From positions 7,256,501 through 7,320,500 of the forward strand of contig NZ_CP107932.1 in assembly GCF_036032445.1 (NCBI RefSeq): a stretch of DNA of 64,000 nt. Reading direction: 5' to 3'. Both the position numbers and the translations under genes were made by a program. Source of the stretch: Nocardia sp. NBC_00416. GTDB lineage: Bacteria; Actinomycetota; Actinomycetes; Mycobacteriales; Mycobacteriaceae. Within the stretch, counting starts at the first letter, position 1, and the number at the start of each line of letters is the position of its first letter. The notes beneath the pieces are model-generated. The model ran no database searches and was not told the origin of the DNA. It saw only the letters and a program-made list of their open reading frames with translations. Below are positions 38,305 to 46,939 of this stretch, in pieces.

Positions 38305-38775
38305 TCAGCCCTGGGTGGCCATCCACTCGCTCACGCGCCGCTCGGCCTCCTCGCGGGTTACGTCCTCCACCTTGGTCATCACGACCCAGCGGTGACCGAA
38401 CGGGTCCAGCAGCGCTGCGTACCGGTCACCGGTGACGAAGGTGGCCGGATCCTCGGCGACCTTCGCGCCGTGTTCGCGGGCACGTGCGATCACGCCGTCG
38501 ACATCCGGGCAATAGTGCACGAGAGAGGTGTGCACCCAGTCACCGGTCGGCGCCAGGACGTTCTGGTCCGGCACCGGGCCGCCCAGTTGGAGGGTGGAAT
38601 CGCCGATCTTCAGTTCGGCGTGGGCGGGCTGTCCGTCGGGCATATCGTTGCGGGAGACCACCTCGGCGCCGAACACCGCGGAGTAGAAGTCGATCGCGGC
38701 ATTGCCGTCGCCGACCGCGATGAAGCAGGTGATCGAGTGGTAGCCGGCGGGGATGGGATTCACTGTTTCGCTCAT
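38305..38775 (-). CDS. VOC (glyoxalase/bleomycin-resistance superfamily) protein
   Basis: A 156-aa PhnB-like VOC protein with two beta-alpha-beta-beta-beta modules: GYHSITCFIAVGDGNAAIDFY near 11-31 and VIARAREHGAKVAEDP near 95, ending DPFGHRWVV near 124. Metal-dependent lyases and binding proteins share the fold; no substrate can be named. ATG 38775 follows a GAGGA at short spacing. Convergent with uvrB, divergent from the AraC gene 404 bp away. Confidence 0.85.
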   Translation of the reverse strand: MSETVNPIPAGYHSITCFIAVGDGNAAIDFYSAVFGAEVVSRNDMPDGQPAHAELKIGDSTLQLGGPVPDQNVLAPTGDWVHTSLVHYCPDVDGVIARAREHGAKVAEDPATFVTGDRYAALLDPFGHRWVVMTKVEDVTREEAERRVSEWMATQG

Positions 38776-39179
38776 ATCCTCGACTCTGCCGGGGCGGGCG
38801 GCCGAGATCTTGTAAGAAAGCGACAGCCCGCGGCGCCGGGAGATCGGGCCGGTCGGGCACGCGGGTCGGCCTTCGGCGCCCGTGCCGGCGGTGCACGCCG
38901 GGTGTGGCCCCGACCCGGCGACGGTTGCGGTTGCGCCGGGCGCTGCGCCGATGCCGAGCCGGTCGGTGGGCGCGCCCGGCCACGAGAACATTGTGGCCGG
39001 GCCGGCGTGGCCGGACGGGTGATCGAGGCTCAGGCCGGATCGCCCGACCCGATGCGCCCTGCCACGGGGCCCGCCGCGCCACGGCTCGCCGCGGCCGTAG
39101 CGGCGCCCGTCCCATCGGAACCTGGGCACGCGAAATCGAGGCGTCCGGCGACCGTTCGCCGTAACCCGTGTGGTCGGCC
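38776..39179. other. Gene-free stretch between VOC and AraC genes
   Basis: No supported gene; open frames here look like G+C-rich shadow. An inverted repeat CCCGGCCAC/GTGGCCGGG with 9-nt loop lies at 38975-39001. TACAAG-like minus-strand promoter elements occur just upstream of the VOC gene (38805-38815). Confidence 0.4.
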
Positions 39180-40058
39180 ATGACCGACCGAGCGGAGGTG
39201 GGAAGCGGGGTGCCCGCGCCCGGTGACCGCAAGGCGATCCTGCACCCGCACGAACAGGAACGCTATCGGAGCTTGAACCGGCTCCCGGCCGACGGCCGGG
39301 TCGCCGCGTACGTCGAGTGGTACTGGTCGGTGCGCTGGGATATGCGCGGCCGCGCCCCTTACTTCGCCGAGGTCCTCCCGTACCCGTGTGTGCACCTGAC
39401 CTTCGAACAGGACGGTGACCGGCGCGGGGGTTTCGTCAACGGTGTCTGCACCAGGAAATTCGTTCGCGAACTCAGCGGTAGCGGGGAAACCTTCGGGGTG
39501 CGATTCCGGCCCGGTGGATTCGGGGCCTTCACCGGCCTCGATGTCGGAGCATTCCGGGATCGCGCGGTCCCCTTGGCGGAGGTGATGCCCGATATCGGCG
39601 ACCTGGTCGACCGGGTGCTGGCCGAACCCACCGACCCCGGCCGCCGGCGTGTGGTGGAGGACCATCTCGCGACCCGCCCGCACCCCGACGACCCCAATTT
39701 CCGGCTCGTCTCGCGTATCGCCGCCGCGATGTCCGACGATCCGGAGCTGACCAGGGTCGACCAGGTCACCGAGCGGTTCGGGGTACCGGTGCGGACTTTG
39801 CAGCGTCTCTTTCGCCGCTATATCGGTGCGGGTCCGAAATGGGTGCTGCGGCGATATCGATTACAGGACGGGGCGGACCTGCTGGCCCGCGGTCGCACCG
39901 CGGATCTCGCCGCGCTCGCGGCCGAACTCGGGTATTTCGATCAGGCGCATTTCACTCGTGAGTTCACCGCCGAAGTCGGAATGGCTCCGCTGGAATATGC
40001 CAAGAATTCGTTACGCTCGCGCGATGAGGTGACCTCGAAGGTGCTGCCTGCCTCATAA
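39180..40058 (+). CDS. AraC-family transcriptional regulator
   Basis: A 292-aa AraC regulator. The N-terminal ~150 residues are a DUF6597-like sensing domain (VEWYWSVRWDMRG near 45; VRFRPGGFGAFTG near 108). The C-terminal double HTH has VDQVTERFGVPVRTLQRLFRRYIG near 190 and LAALAAELGYFDQAHFTREF near 243. Frequent neighbours of such regulators are VOC proteins, as here, so it may control the divergent gene. No Shine-Dalgarno was seen before ATG 39180. Confidence 0.85.
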   Translation: MTDRAEVGSGVPAPGDRKAILHPHEQERYRSLNRLPADGRVAAYVEWYWSVRWDMRGRAPYFAEVLPYPCVHLTFEQDGDRRGGFVNGVCTRKFVRELSGSGETFGVRFRPGGFGAFTGLDVGAFRDRAVPLAEVMPDIGDLVDRVLAEPTDPGRRRVVEDHLATRPHPDDPNFRLVSRIAAAMSDDPELTRVDQVTERFGVPVRTLQRLFRRYIGAGPKWVLRRYRLQDGADLLARGRTADLAALAAELGYFDQAHFTREFTAEVGMAPLEYAKNSLRSRDEVTSKVLPAS

Positions 40059-40114
40059 TCGATGTGAACATCTCACGTAGGCGGTACCTGTCGGCGACAG
40101 ATGAGGAGCTGAAC

Positions 40115-40528
40115 ATGGATGTCGTGGTGTTGATCGGCCGGGTGATGTTCGTCATTCTCTTCCTGAGCTCGGCACTGGGGCATTTCACCCAGACCAAGGC
40201 CATGGCCGGTTACGCGCAGGCCAAGGGCGTACCCATGCCGGAGATGGCGGTGCGGGCCTCGGGGCTGCTCATGCTGCTGGGCAGTATCAGCATTCTGTTC
40301 GGGATCTGGGCCGACCTGGGCGCACTGCTGCTGTTGATCATGCTGGTTCCGACCATGATCATGATGCACGCTTTCTGGAAGGAAACCGACGCCGAGGCCA
40401 CCCAGATGGAGACCATCCAGTTCAACAAGGATCTCGCGCTGGCCGGCGCCTGCGTCATGCTTTTCGCGTTTTTCGCGCACACCGATGAATTGGGCCTGAC
40501 GATAACGGGTCCGCTGTTCTCGCTCTGA
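40115..40528 (+). CDS. DoxX-family membrane protein
   Basis: A 137-aa membrane protein with four hydrophobic spans and the DoxX pattern (GRVMFVILFLSSALGHF near the N-terminus; ASGLLMLLGSISILFGIWADLGALL in the middle). Family members sit in the membrane and take part in oxidative-stress or sulfur metabolism complexes in some species. GAGGAG 6 nt before ATG 40115 fixes the start. A long hairpin closes the unit. Confidence 0.85.
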   Translation: MDVVVLIGRVMFVILFLSSALGHFTQTKAMAGYAQAKGVPMPEMAVRASGLLMLLGSISILFGIWADLGALLLLIMLVPTMIMMHAFWKETDAEATQMETIQFNKDLALAGACVMLFAFFAHTDELGLTITGPLFSL

Positions 40529-40541
40529 CCGTCGGCGTAAT

Positions 40542-40584
40542 AGTGCCCGGCGCCCCGCCACGTACCGGCGGGGCGCCGGGCACT
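40542..40584 (+). terminator. 18-bp perfect hairpin after DoxX gene
   Basis: AGTGCCCGGCGCCCCGCC (40542-40559) pairs perfectly with 40567-40584 across a 7-nt loop. No T tract follows. Confidence 0.75.
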
Positions 40585-40624
40585 GTGAGGAAAATCCCAC
40601 GGGCTCAACAGTGTTCGTATTCCT

Positions 40625-40782
40625 TGTGATCGCTCACAGGTTTGCGCCCGACTGAGCGAGAATCACCAGGTAGACACGGCCGTCTATCGGTCGGCCCGGC
40701 GAAATGTGAAACACCACCGCTGCCACCGACGTATGTGATGTACAACGAATCCGGATATTCCGGCGTTCGATACGGCTATGGT
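40625..40782 (+). promoter_or_regulatory. Upstream region of usp: two inverted repeats and a -10 box
   Basis: TGTGA-TCGC-TCACA (40625-40638) resembles a CRP site but with a 4-nt rather than 6-nt spacer. CCGGA-TAT-TCCGG (40751-40763) lies where a -35 box would be for TATGGT (40777-40782). The leader to the usp start would be about 77 nt. The rest of 40585-40865 shows no gene. Confidence 0.4.
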
Positions 40783-40865
40783 CTACGCAGTCGCTGCACC
40801 GTTGCCCGACTTTCCACGAGCTTCCGGCGCAGCCGCGTTTATACCCCGCACAGTTGGAGGAGAGA

Positions 40866-41318
40866 ATGACCGCCTACCGGACCATTGTCGTCGGTACCGA
40901 CGGCTCGGACTCGTCGTACGTCGCAGTGGAGAAGGCCGCCTCACTGGCCGGCGCCGCGGGTTCGACGCTGATCGTGGCCTGCGCCTACTACCCGACCGAC
41001 GACCGTGACGTCGCCGCCGCGAGCGATATGCTCAAGGACGAGGCGTACCAGGTTCGTGGTTCGGCGCCCACCAACGAGATTCTGCGCGTCGCGCGGGACC
41101 GGGCGACCGCCGCGGGCGCGAAGGAGATCGTCGAAAAGGCGATCGTGGGCGAGCCGGTCGAATCCCTGCTGAATCTGATCCGGGAAACCCAGGCGGATCT
41201 GCTCGTCGTCGGCAACCGCGGCTTGAACACCCTGGCCGGGCGGTTGCTGGGCTCGGTGCCCTCGGACGTGGCGCGCAAATCCAAATCCGACGTCCTGATC
41301 GTGCACACCGTGCGCTGA
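40866..41318 (+). CDS. Universal stress protein, TB15.3 type
   Basis: A 150-aa UspA-fold protein closely matching the mycobacterial TB15.3 (Rv1636) pattern: TIVVGTDGSDSS near residue 6, IVGEPVESLLNL near 98 and the nucleotide loop VVGNRGLNTLAGRLLGSVP near 118. Rv1636-type proteins bind cAMP and ATP. GGAGGAG immediately upstream sets ATG 40866. Located between uvrB and uvrA as in mycobacteria. Confidence 0.92.
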   Translation: MTAYRTIVVGTDGSDSSYVAVEKAASLAGAAGSTLIVACAYYPTDDRDVAAASDMLKDEAYQVRGSAPTNEILRVARDRATAAGAKEIVEKAIVGEPVESLLNLIRETQADLLVVGNRGLNTLAGRLLGSVPSDVARKSKSDVLIVHTVR

Positions 41319-41330
41319 TTTCGTCCCGCG

Positions 41331-41382
41331 ATACGCCCTCGCCCCGCCCAGGACAACAGATCCGGGCGGGGCGAGGGCGTAT
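41331..41382. terminator. 19-bp perfect hairpin between usp and HelD-type gene
   Basis: ATACGCCCTCGCCCCGCCC (41331-41349) pairs perfectly with 41364-41382 across a 14-nt loop. Lies between convergent genes and may serve both. Confidence 0.78.
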
Positions 41383-41404
41383 TGCTGATACGGTCCCGGC
41401 CGGG

Positions 41405-43735
41405 TCAGTCGGTCAGTCGGCTCAGCTCCGGAGGCAGATCCTCGCTGTGCACCACGGTGAGCCGCTGAGTGGCCCGGGTCAGGGCGACGTACAGATCGTT
41501 GTGGCCCCGGGGCGATTCGGCGATCACCGTATGCGGTTCCACCAGATACACCGCGTCGAACTCCAGGCCTTTGGCTTCGGTCACCGTCAGCACTCGCACG
41601 GATTCGCTTGCCAGACCCGATAATCCGTCGAGCTGCCCGGCCGGCGCCAGTACCGCGGCGGTTCCGGGCCCCCGCTCCTCGGCGAGCAGCCCGGCCAGAG
41701 TCGCCTCGACCTGCGCAGCCGGCACCCGATGCGCACGCGGCAGGTGCCCGGAATCACGGACCGAGCGCGGCACCCGGGCGTCGGGATCGATGGCGGCGAG
41801 CACATCCGCCGCCACCGCCATGATCTCCGACGGGGTGCGATAGTTCACGGTCAGTTCCGTGCGCTTCCAGCGCCGCGCCACGTACGGCTCCAGCATCTGT
41901 GACCACGAGCGCGCGCCCGCCGGATCGCCGGTCTGCGCGATATCGCCGACGACGGTGATCCATCGGTTCGGAATTCGCCGCATCACCATGCGCCAGGCCA
42001 TCTCCGACAGTTCCTGCGCCTCGTCCACGATCACATGGCCGTAGGTCCAGGTCCGGTCGCCCGCGGCACGTTCGGCGGTGGTCTGCCGGTTGCGCACCTG
42101 CTGGCGTTCGGCGAGCTGGCTCGCGTCGATGAGGTCGTAGGCCATGAGGATCTCGGGGTCCAGTTCGTCCTCGATGTCCTGCGGAGCCGAACCGGTCAGG
42201 ATGTCCAGGGCGTCCTGGGCTTCGGCGAGCTGGGCGCGCCAGCGTCGCCGGGCGCGTTCGCGTTCCTCGGCGTCGTCGGTGCCCAGCAGCTCGGCCAGTT
42301 CGTCCAGCAGCGGTGCGTCGGCGGGGCTGAACTCGCCGGTGCCGGTGCGCACGAGCTCCGCGCGGTCGGCGGGATCGAGCAGTTTGCCGGCGGCGCGCTC
42401 CAGGCGTCGCGGGTCGGCGAACAGCTCGCCGAGCACCTGCTGCGGGGTGAGCAACGGCCACAGCTCGGCGAGGACGCGCTGGACCTTGGGGTCGGCGCGC
42501 AGTTCGTCGCTGATCTCGGACAGATCGGCCGCGCTGAGCAGGCTGCGGCCGTTGCCGGCCGGATCCGCGCCCATGGTGTGCGCCAGCTGGTCGGTGAGGG
42601 CTTCGATCACCATCGACGCGAAGATCGGGCGGGCCAGATTGTGCGCCCGGCGCGAGGAACGGGCCCGGCCGCGCGCGCGGGTGACGATCTTGCGGTCCAC
42701 GGTGACCGGGTAGCCGTCGAAACTCAGCATGATCGGCTCGTCGGGCACCTGCTGCCGGTCGCGCACGGCGTTCTTCAGAATGTCCAGCACACTCGTGGAG
42801 CCCTTGATCTCCCCGGCGCGCAGCGAATCCGACCGGGTGGCCTTCACTCCCGGGTAGAGGTCGCCGATGGTGGACAGCAGGACACCGGTTTCACCGAGCG
42901 AGGGCAGCACCTGACCGATGTAGTCGAGGAAAGTGGCGTTGGGGCCGATGATCAGCACGCCGCTCTTGGCCAGCTGTTGCCGGTAGGTGTAGAGCAGATA
43001 CGCGGCGCGGTGCAGGGCCACGGCGGTCTTACCGGTGCCCGGCCCGCCCTGCACCACGAGCACGCTCTTGTGCTCGGCCCGGATGATCGCGTCCTGTTCG
43101 CTCTGGATCGTCTCCACGATGTCGGACATCTGCCCGGTGCGCGCGGCGTTCAGCGCCGCCAGCAGCGCGCTCTCACTACCGACCCCGCCCTCCGACGCGG
43201 TGGCCCCGGCCTGCCGCGCCACCTCCAGATCGAGGTACTCGTCATTGACCGCGGTGACCCGGCGGTTGCGTGAGCGGATGTGGCGGCGGCGCAGCACTCC
43301 GTCCGGCGCGGCGGTGGTGGCCAGGTAGAACGGCCGGGCCAGCGGTGCACGCCAGTCCAACAGCAGCGGTTCGTAGTCGTTGTCCTCGTCGAGGATGCCC
43401 AGGCGGCCGATGTACCGCTGCTCGGCGTTGCTGTCGTCGTCGGCCAGATCGATCCGGCCGAAGCACAGGCCGTGTTCGGCGGCATCGTATTTGGCCAGGT
43501 CCTCGGTGTAGAGCTGGGTGAACGATTCGCGTTCGGTGCGGGCCTGCGGAGTCCCGCCGGTTTCCAGCAGCACGGTGCGCAGCCGTTTATCGGCGTAGGC
43601 GCGCATACCGTCGAGCCGCTCGTACAACACCGACAGATACGCCTGCTCGTGATCGAGGTCCCGTGTCGCCGTGTCCGGGGGCGCCTCGTCGGGGGCCAGG
43701 GCGGTGGGGCGTTCCTCGGTGCGGTTATCGGGCAA
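41405..43735 (-). CDS. HelD-type RNA-polymerase-associated SF1 ATPase
   Basis: A 776-aa UvrD-like ATPase of the HelD class: a coiled-coil N-terminal arm (residues ~20-70), Walker A GGPGTGKTAVALHRAAYLL near 225, Walker B VDEAQELSEMAWRMV near 545, and C-terminal motifs VNYRTPSEI, TVTEAKGLEFDAVYLV and LYVALTRA. Actinobacterial HelD/HelR proteins enter stalled RNA polymerase and free it from DNA; HelR members protect against rifampicin. Which subclass this is cannot be settled here. Start TTG 43735 is chosen because AAGGAG lies 7 nt upstream and no ATG/GTG fits; it gives the family's usual length. Confidence 0.87.
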   Translation of the reverse strand: MPDNRTEERPTALAPDEAPPDTATRDLDHEQAYLSVLYERLDGMRAYADKRLRTVLLETGGTPQARTERESFTQLYTEDLAKYDAAEHGLCFGRIDLADDDSNAEQRYIGRLGILDEDNDYEPLLLDWRAPLARPFYLATTAAPDGVLRRRHIRSRNRRVTAVNDEYLDLEVARQAGATASEGGVGSESALLAALNAARTGQMSDIVETIQSEQDAIIRAEHKSVLVVQGGPGTGKTAVALHRAAYLLYTYRQQLAKSGVLIIGPNATFLDYIGQVLPSLGETGVLLSTIGDLYPGVKATRSDSLRAGEIKGSTSVLDILKNAVRDRQQVPDEPIMLSFDGYPVTVDRKIVTRARGRARSSRRAHNLARPIFASMVIEALTDQLAHTMGADPAGNGRSLLSAADLSEISDELRADPKVQRVLAELWPLLTPQQVLGELFADPRRLERAAGKLLDPADRAELVRTGTGEFSPADAPLLDELAELLGTDDAEERERARRRWRAQLAEAQDALDILTGSAPQDIEDELDPEILMAYDLIDASQLAERQQVRNRQTTAERAAGDRTWTYGHVIVDEAQELSEMAWRMVMRRIPNRWITVVGDIAQTGDPAGARSWSQMLEPYVARRWKRTELTVNYRTPSEIMAVAADVLAAIDPDARVPRSVRDSGHLPRAHRVPAAQVEATLAGLLAEERGPGTAAVLAPAGQLDGLSGLASESVRVLTVTEAKGLEFDAVYLVEPHTVIAESPRGHNDLYVALTRATQRLTVVHSEDLPPELSRLTD

Positions 43736-43862
43736 GTTCTGACTCCTTCTCACCCACGGCCCGACGGGCTCGGCGGGACACGGCGGGATCGCGTGCACAG
43801 AGTTGTCGAGTCTACTGTGGGTTCGGATCGGATGGTGTTTCCGCAGGTCGTCCCAGTGCGGG

Positions 43863-45209
43863 TCAGGAGGCGTTGGTGTTGTCGCCGCGCCGTCCGCGTC
43901 CCAATGCGCCATCGCGCGGCCCCGGTGGTTTGGCCTCGTACATGGCCACATCGGCGTCGTGCAGAACCGCCTCCGGCGTGCGCGTATCGCCGGGCTCCAG
44001 GGTGGTCACGCCGATGGACGCGTTCACCGCGATCCGGTGCCCCCGGGCGACGATCGGTTCGGCCATGGCCGCGCGCAACCGGCGGACCAGCGGCTCGAGC
44101 TCCTCGTCGCCGGGCCGTCCGGCCAGCAGGACGAGAAATTCGTCACCGCCCAGGCGGCCCACCAGGTCCTCGGCGCGCAACGCGCGCTGGAGCCGATGGG
44201 CCACGATCCGCAGCACGGTGTCCCCGATGGCGTGCCCCATGGTGTCGTTGATCGATTTGAATCCGTCGAGGTCGATGAACATCACGGTGGACACCCGCTG
44301 GTGTGCGCCGCTGGCCGCGAGCGCCCCCGACAGCTGGGACAGGATCAGCGACCGGTTCGCCAGGCCGGTGAGCGGATCGTGGGTGGCCTGGTATTCCAGC
44401 TGGCGGCGGCTGGCCAAGTACTCGGTGATATCGGCGAACGAGCACACCGCCGCCGTGCCCCGCTCGTCGGGATTCAGCAGCCGGCTCGATACCGCCAGCC
44501 AGCGCCGCTGGCCGTCCGGGCGGACGATCGCGAACACGAAGGCGGTGATGGTCTCGCCGGTCGTGAGGGTTCGCGCCACCGGGTGACGGGTCCGGGGCAT
44601 GGGCCGGCCGTTGGCGTCGAGCAGTTCCAGGGGCAATTCGTTGATATCGGAGCCGACCAGCTGTGTCTGGTCGTCGATACCGAAGATCCGCCGGGCGGCG
44701 GGGTTGGCCGAGGCGATGGTCCCGTCCCGGTAGATGACCGCCACCCCTTCCTCGAGTTGCGATACCACTGTCGTGAAGTGCTGTTCGGCCCGGCGCTGGG
44801 CGCGCTCGGCGGATTTCTGTGCGCTCAGATCGTGGATGACCACCTGATAGGCCAGCCGATCGTGCCAGGCGGTGAGGACCGAGACGGTCTCCACCGGCAC
44901 CTCGCGGCCGTCCAGCGCGAGCAGGGTCATCTCGGTGGATTCGGAGGCGATACCGGTCGCGGTGAGGCCCGCTATGCGCTCGTACATGGGTTGGCGGAAG
45001 TCCGGGTGCACGAATCGGATGATGTTCTGGCCGAGGACCTCGGCGAGATTCTTGGCGCCCATGATCCGCAGGGCCGCGGGGTTGGCGTAGACGACGATGC
45101 CGCGTTCGTGGACACAGATGCCGTCCGGGGAGTGCTCGACCAGGGAGCGATACCGATGCGCGAGCTGCTCGGCGGCGGAAGCCCTGCGCTCCTCCATACC
45201 AACCCCCAT
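43863..45209 (-). CDS. Diguanylate cyclase with two PAS domains
   Basis: A 448-aa protein with PAS domains at residues ~20-135 and ~145-265 and a GGDEF domain (~275-430). The active-site loop LGGDEFLVLLAG is intact and DPLTGLANR precedes it, so cyclic-di-GMP synthesis is expected; no RxxD inhibitory site was noticed. No transmembrane segment, so sensing is cytoplasmic. ATG 45209 is used; GTG 45236 and ATG 45197 are alternatives. Divergent from the ketosynthase gene. Confidence 0.88.
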   Translation of the reverse strand: MGVGMEERRASAAEQLAHRYRSLVEHSPDGICVHERGIVVYANPAALRIMGAKNLAEVLGQNIIRFVHPDFRQPMYERIAGLTATGIASESTEMTLLALDGREVPVETVSVLTAWHDRLAYQVVIHDLSAQKSAERAQRRAEQHFTTVVSQLEEGVAVIYRDGTIASANPAARRIFGIDDQTQLVGSDINELPLELLDANGRPMPRTRHPVARTLTTGETITAFVFAIVRPDGQRRWLAVSSRLLNPDERGTAAVCSFADITEYLASRRQLEYQATHDPLTGLANRSLILSQLSGALAASGAHQRVSTVMFIDLDGFKSINDTMGHAIGDTVLRIVAHRLQRALRAEDLVGRLGGDEFLVLLAGRPGDEELEPLVRRLRAAMAEPIVARGHRIAVNASIGVTTLEPGDTRTPEAVLHDADVAMYEAKPPGPRDGALGRGRRGDNTNAS

Positions 45210-45280
45210 CGTCGGTTGACCCGGACATTCAAACACGGCGCTACGCCCGGATCCACACGCATAAAATTCTTACTTGTGGA

Positions 45281-45302
45281 CGTGATCTCTCCAATGATCA
45301 CG
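45281..45302. promoter_or_regulatory. 22-bp inverted repeat between diguanylate cyclase and ketosynthase genes
   Basis: CGTGATC-N8-GATCACG, perfect 7-bp arms. It lies in the 148-bp divergent region, downstream of a plus-strand TAAAAT -10-like box (45262-45267). Candidate operator for one or both genes. Confidence 0.5.
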
Positions 45303-45357
45303 CCACAACGTGTTTCCCGACGGTGCCGAACGGCCGGGGACCGGCGAGGGAGATGTC

Positions 45358-46545
45358 ATGACGGGCACCGGACTCAGATTCGATCTTATGTCGATTACCG
45401 GGATCGGTGCCGTGACCGGGTACGGATGGGGCCGGGAGACATTCTGGGCCGGCGTGCTGAGCGGGAGATCCGCGGCGCGGTTCGAACCCGGTTACGGACT
45501 CGATCCGGCTACCGGGGGGTGGGCGGCGCTGGTCCCCGACGGCGGCGATCCGGAGATCGGCGGCACCCGTTACGGCCGCGCGGTGTTCGCGGCGGTCGAC
45601 GAGGCGGTGACGGATGCCCGGAGCCGCGGCTGGGTGCCCGGACGACGGGTCGGGCTGGTGCACGCGGCCGTACTGGGCGATGTACGGCACTGGGGGGACT
45701 TCGCCGGGCCGGCCGGGCCCGGGTTCCGGGGCCGGGACTTCCTGCGGCTGCTGCCGTCCACGCCGATCTCGGTGGTCACCCAGGCCTTCGGTTTCACCGG
45801 TCCGGTGATGGGGGTGTCGGCGGCGTGCAGTTCGTCGAATGTGGCGATGCTGCAGGCGAGGCTGTGGTTCGCGGCCGGACTGGTGGACGATGTGGTGTGT
45901 ATCGCCTCGGACCTGCCGGCCACACCGGACCTGGTCCGGCACTTCGCGAAGCTCGGCGCCGCCGTCGTCGACGTCGAATCACTACAGGGGTGCCGGCCGT
46001 TCCAGGAGGGCAGCCGGGGGTTCAGTGTGGGGGAGGCGGCGGTGGGGTTCGTCCTCACTCGCCGGGCGGATCGTGCCTACGCGACGGTGCTCGGCGGGGC
46101 GATGAACAGTGAGGCCCATCACGTGGTTTCGGTGGAGCCGAGCCACGACCGGATCGTGGACTGCGCCCGGATGGCGCTGGCCGATGCCGGGGTCGGCCCC
46201 GGCCAGATCGACTTCTTCAACGCGCACGGCACCGGGACAGCCCAATGCGACCGGGCCGAACGTGACCTGCTGACCAGGGTGTTCGCCGATCGGCCCGCGG
46301 TGTATTCGATGAAACCGCTGGTCGGGCACTGCCAGGCGGCCTCGGGTGCGGTGGAGATCGCGGCCGCGGCCCTGGGCTACGAGCGGGGGGTGATCCCGGC
46401 TCCGCCCGCCGTCGCTCCCGCCCATCCCCGGCTGCTGGACGGCCCGTCGCGTGCGGGGTCCGGCCTCACCGCCAAACTGTCGCTCGGGATGGGCGGCAAC
46501 AACTCGATGGTTGTCCTGGGGCCGGGCTCACTCTCGCGAGCCTGA
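45358..46545 (+). CDS. Stand-alone beta-ketoacyl synthase
   Basis: A 395-aa FabF-like ketosynthase with the full Cys-His-His triad: Cys157 in AACSSSN, His in NAHGTGTA near 294 and His in KPLVGHCQAASG near 328. Such enzymes perform decarboxylative Claisen condensation of acyl chains. No acyl carrier protein, ketoreductase or acyltransferase gene is nearby, so its pathway cannot be named. GAGGGAGA 5 nt upstream fixes ATG 45358. Confidence 0.87.
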   Translation: MTGTGLRFDLMSITGIGAVTGYGWGRETFWAGVLSGRSAARFEPGYGLDPATGGWAALVPDGGDPEIGGTRYGRAVFAAVDEAVTDARSRGWVPGRRVGLVHAAVLGDVRHWGDFAGPAGPGFRGRDFLRLLPSTPISVVTQAFGFTGPVMGVSAACSSSNVAMLQARLWFAAGLVDDVVCIASDLPATPDLVRHFAKLGAAVVDVESLQGCRPFQEGSRGFSVGEAAVGFVLTRRADRAYATVLGGAMNSEAHHVVSVEPSHDRIVDCARMALADAGVGPGQIDFFNAHGTGTAQCDRAERDLLTRVFADRPAVYSMKPLVGHCQAASGAVEIAAAALGYERGVIPAPPAVAPAHPRLLDGPSRAGSGLTAKLSLGMGGNNSMVVLGPGSLSRA

Positions 46546-46572
46546 GCGGTGGGTGGCCCCCGCGCCCACCGC
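46546..46572 (+). terminator. Hairpin after ketosynthase gene
   Basis: 8-bp stem GCGGTGGG/CCCACCGC (46546-46553 with 46565-46572) starting directly after the stop codon. The following stretch to the uvrA promoter (46573-46768) has no supported gene. Confidence 0.55.
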
Positions 46573-46768
46573 CTGAGAGGTGTGGTGGGTGCCACGCCGC
46601 CCGGATATGCGCCGTTGACCTACTCTGGAGAAGTGCGGCCGTCCCGGCCCGCCCCCGCCGTGGGTCTTCGGCGGTCGCTCCGAGGGACCGCCGCAGTGCC
46701 CGGTCGGGAGGGGTGCGGCGGCCGGGTCGCGCACCGTAGTCCACTCGGTACCGGCCGTTCGGCGAAAC

Positions 46769-46791
46769 TTGTCGGTGGTCGGTTCTACCAT
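46769..46791 (+). promoter_or_regulatory. DNA-damage (RecA-independent) promoter of uvrA
   Basis: TTGTCGGTG (46769-46777), exactly 8 nt, TACCAT (46786-46791). It matches TTGTCRGTG-N8-TANNNT at every defined base. The transcript would have a leader of about 140 nt before GTG 46940, unlike the leaderless polA and uvrB. Confidence 0.78.
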
Positions 46792-46939
46792 CACCGCGGG
46801 CTCGCTCTGCGGCCCGAGTCGAACACGTCGACCGGGCGAATCGGGCCGTCCTCCGCGCTGACGCGTGTCACGGTGCGACGGTGACACAGATCGCGGCGGC
46901 AGCATCGACGACGAACGAAAACGAGAAGGGACCGACCTG

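Noticed and set aside
38776-39129. Upstream in-frame extension of the VOC gene to 39129
   Set aside because: The extra ~118 residues are Arg/Gly/Pro-rich without family similarity; the VOC domain starts right after ATG 38775.
42035-43273. 412-codon plus-strand open frame inside the HelD-type gene
   Set aside because: Antisense shadow; the minus-strand frame carries all helicase motifs.
43749-43860. Rifampicin-associated element upstream of the HelD-type gene
   Set aside because: No 19-bp inverted repeat of that type was found on either strand.
46741-46830. LexA/SOS box upstream of uvrA (TCGAACACGTCGAC near 46818)
   Set aside because: Only a half-match to the TCGAAC-N4-GTTCGA box, and it lies downstream of the much better RecA-independent promoter.
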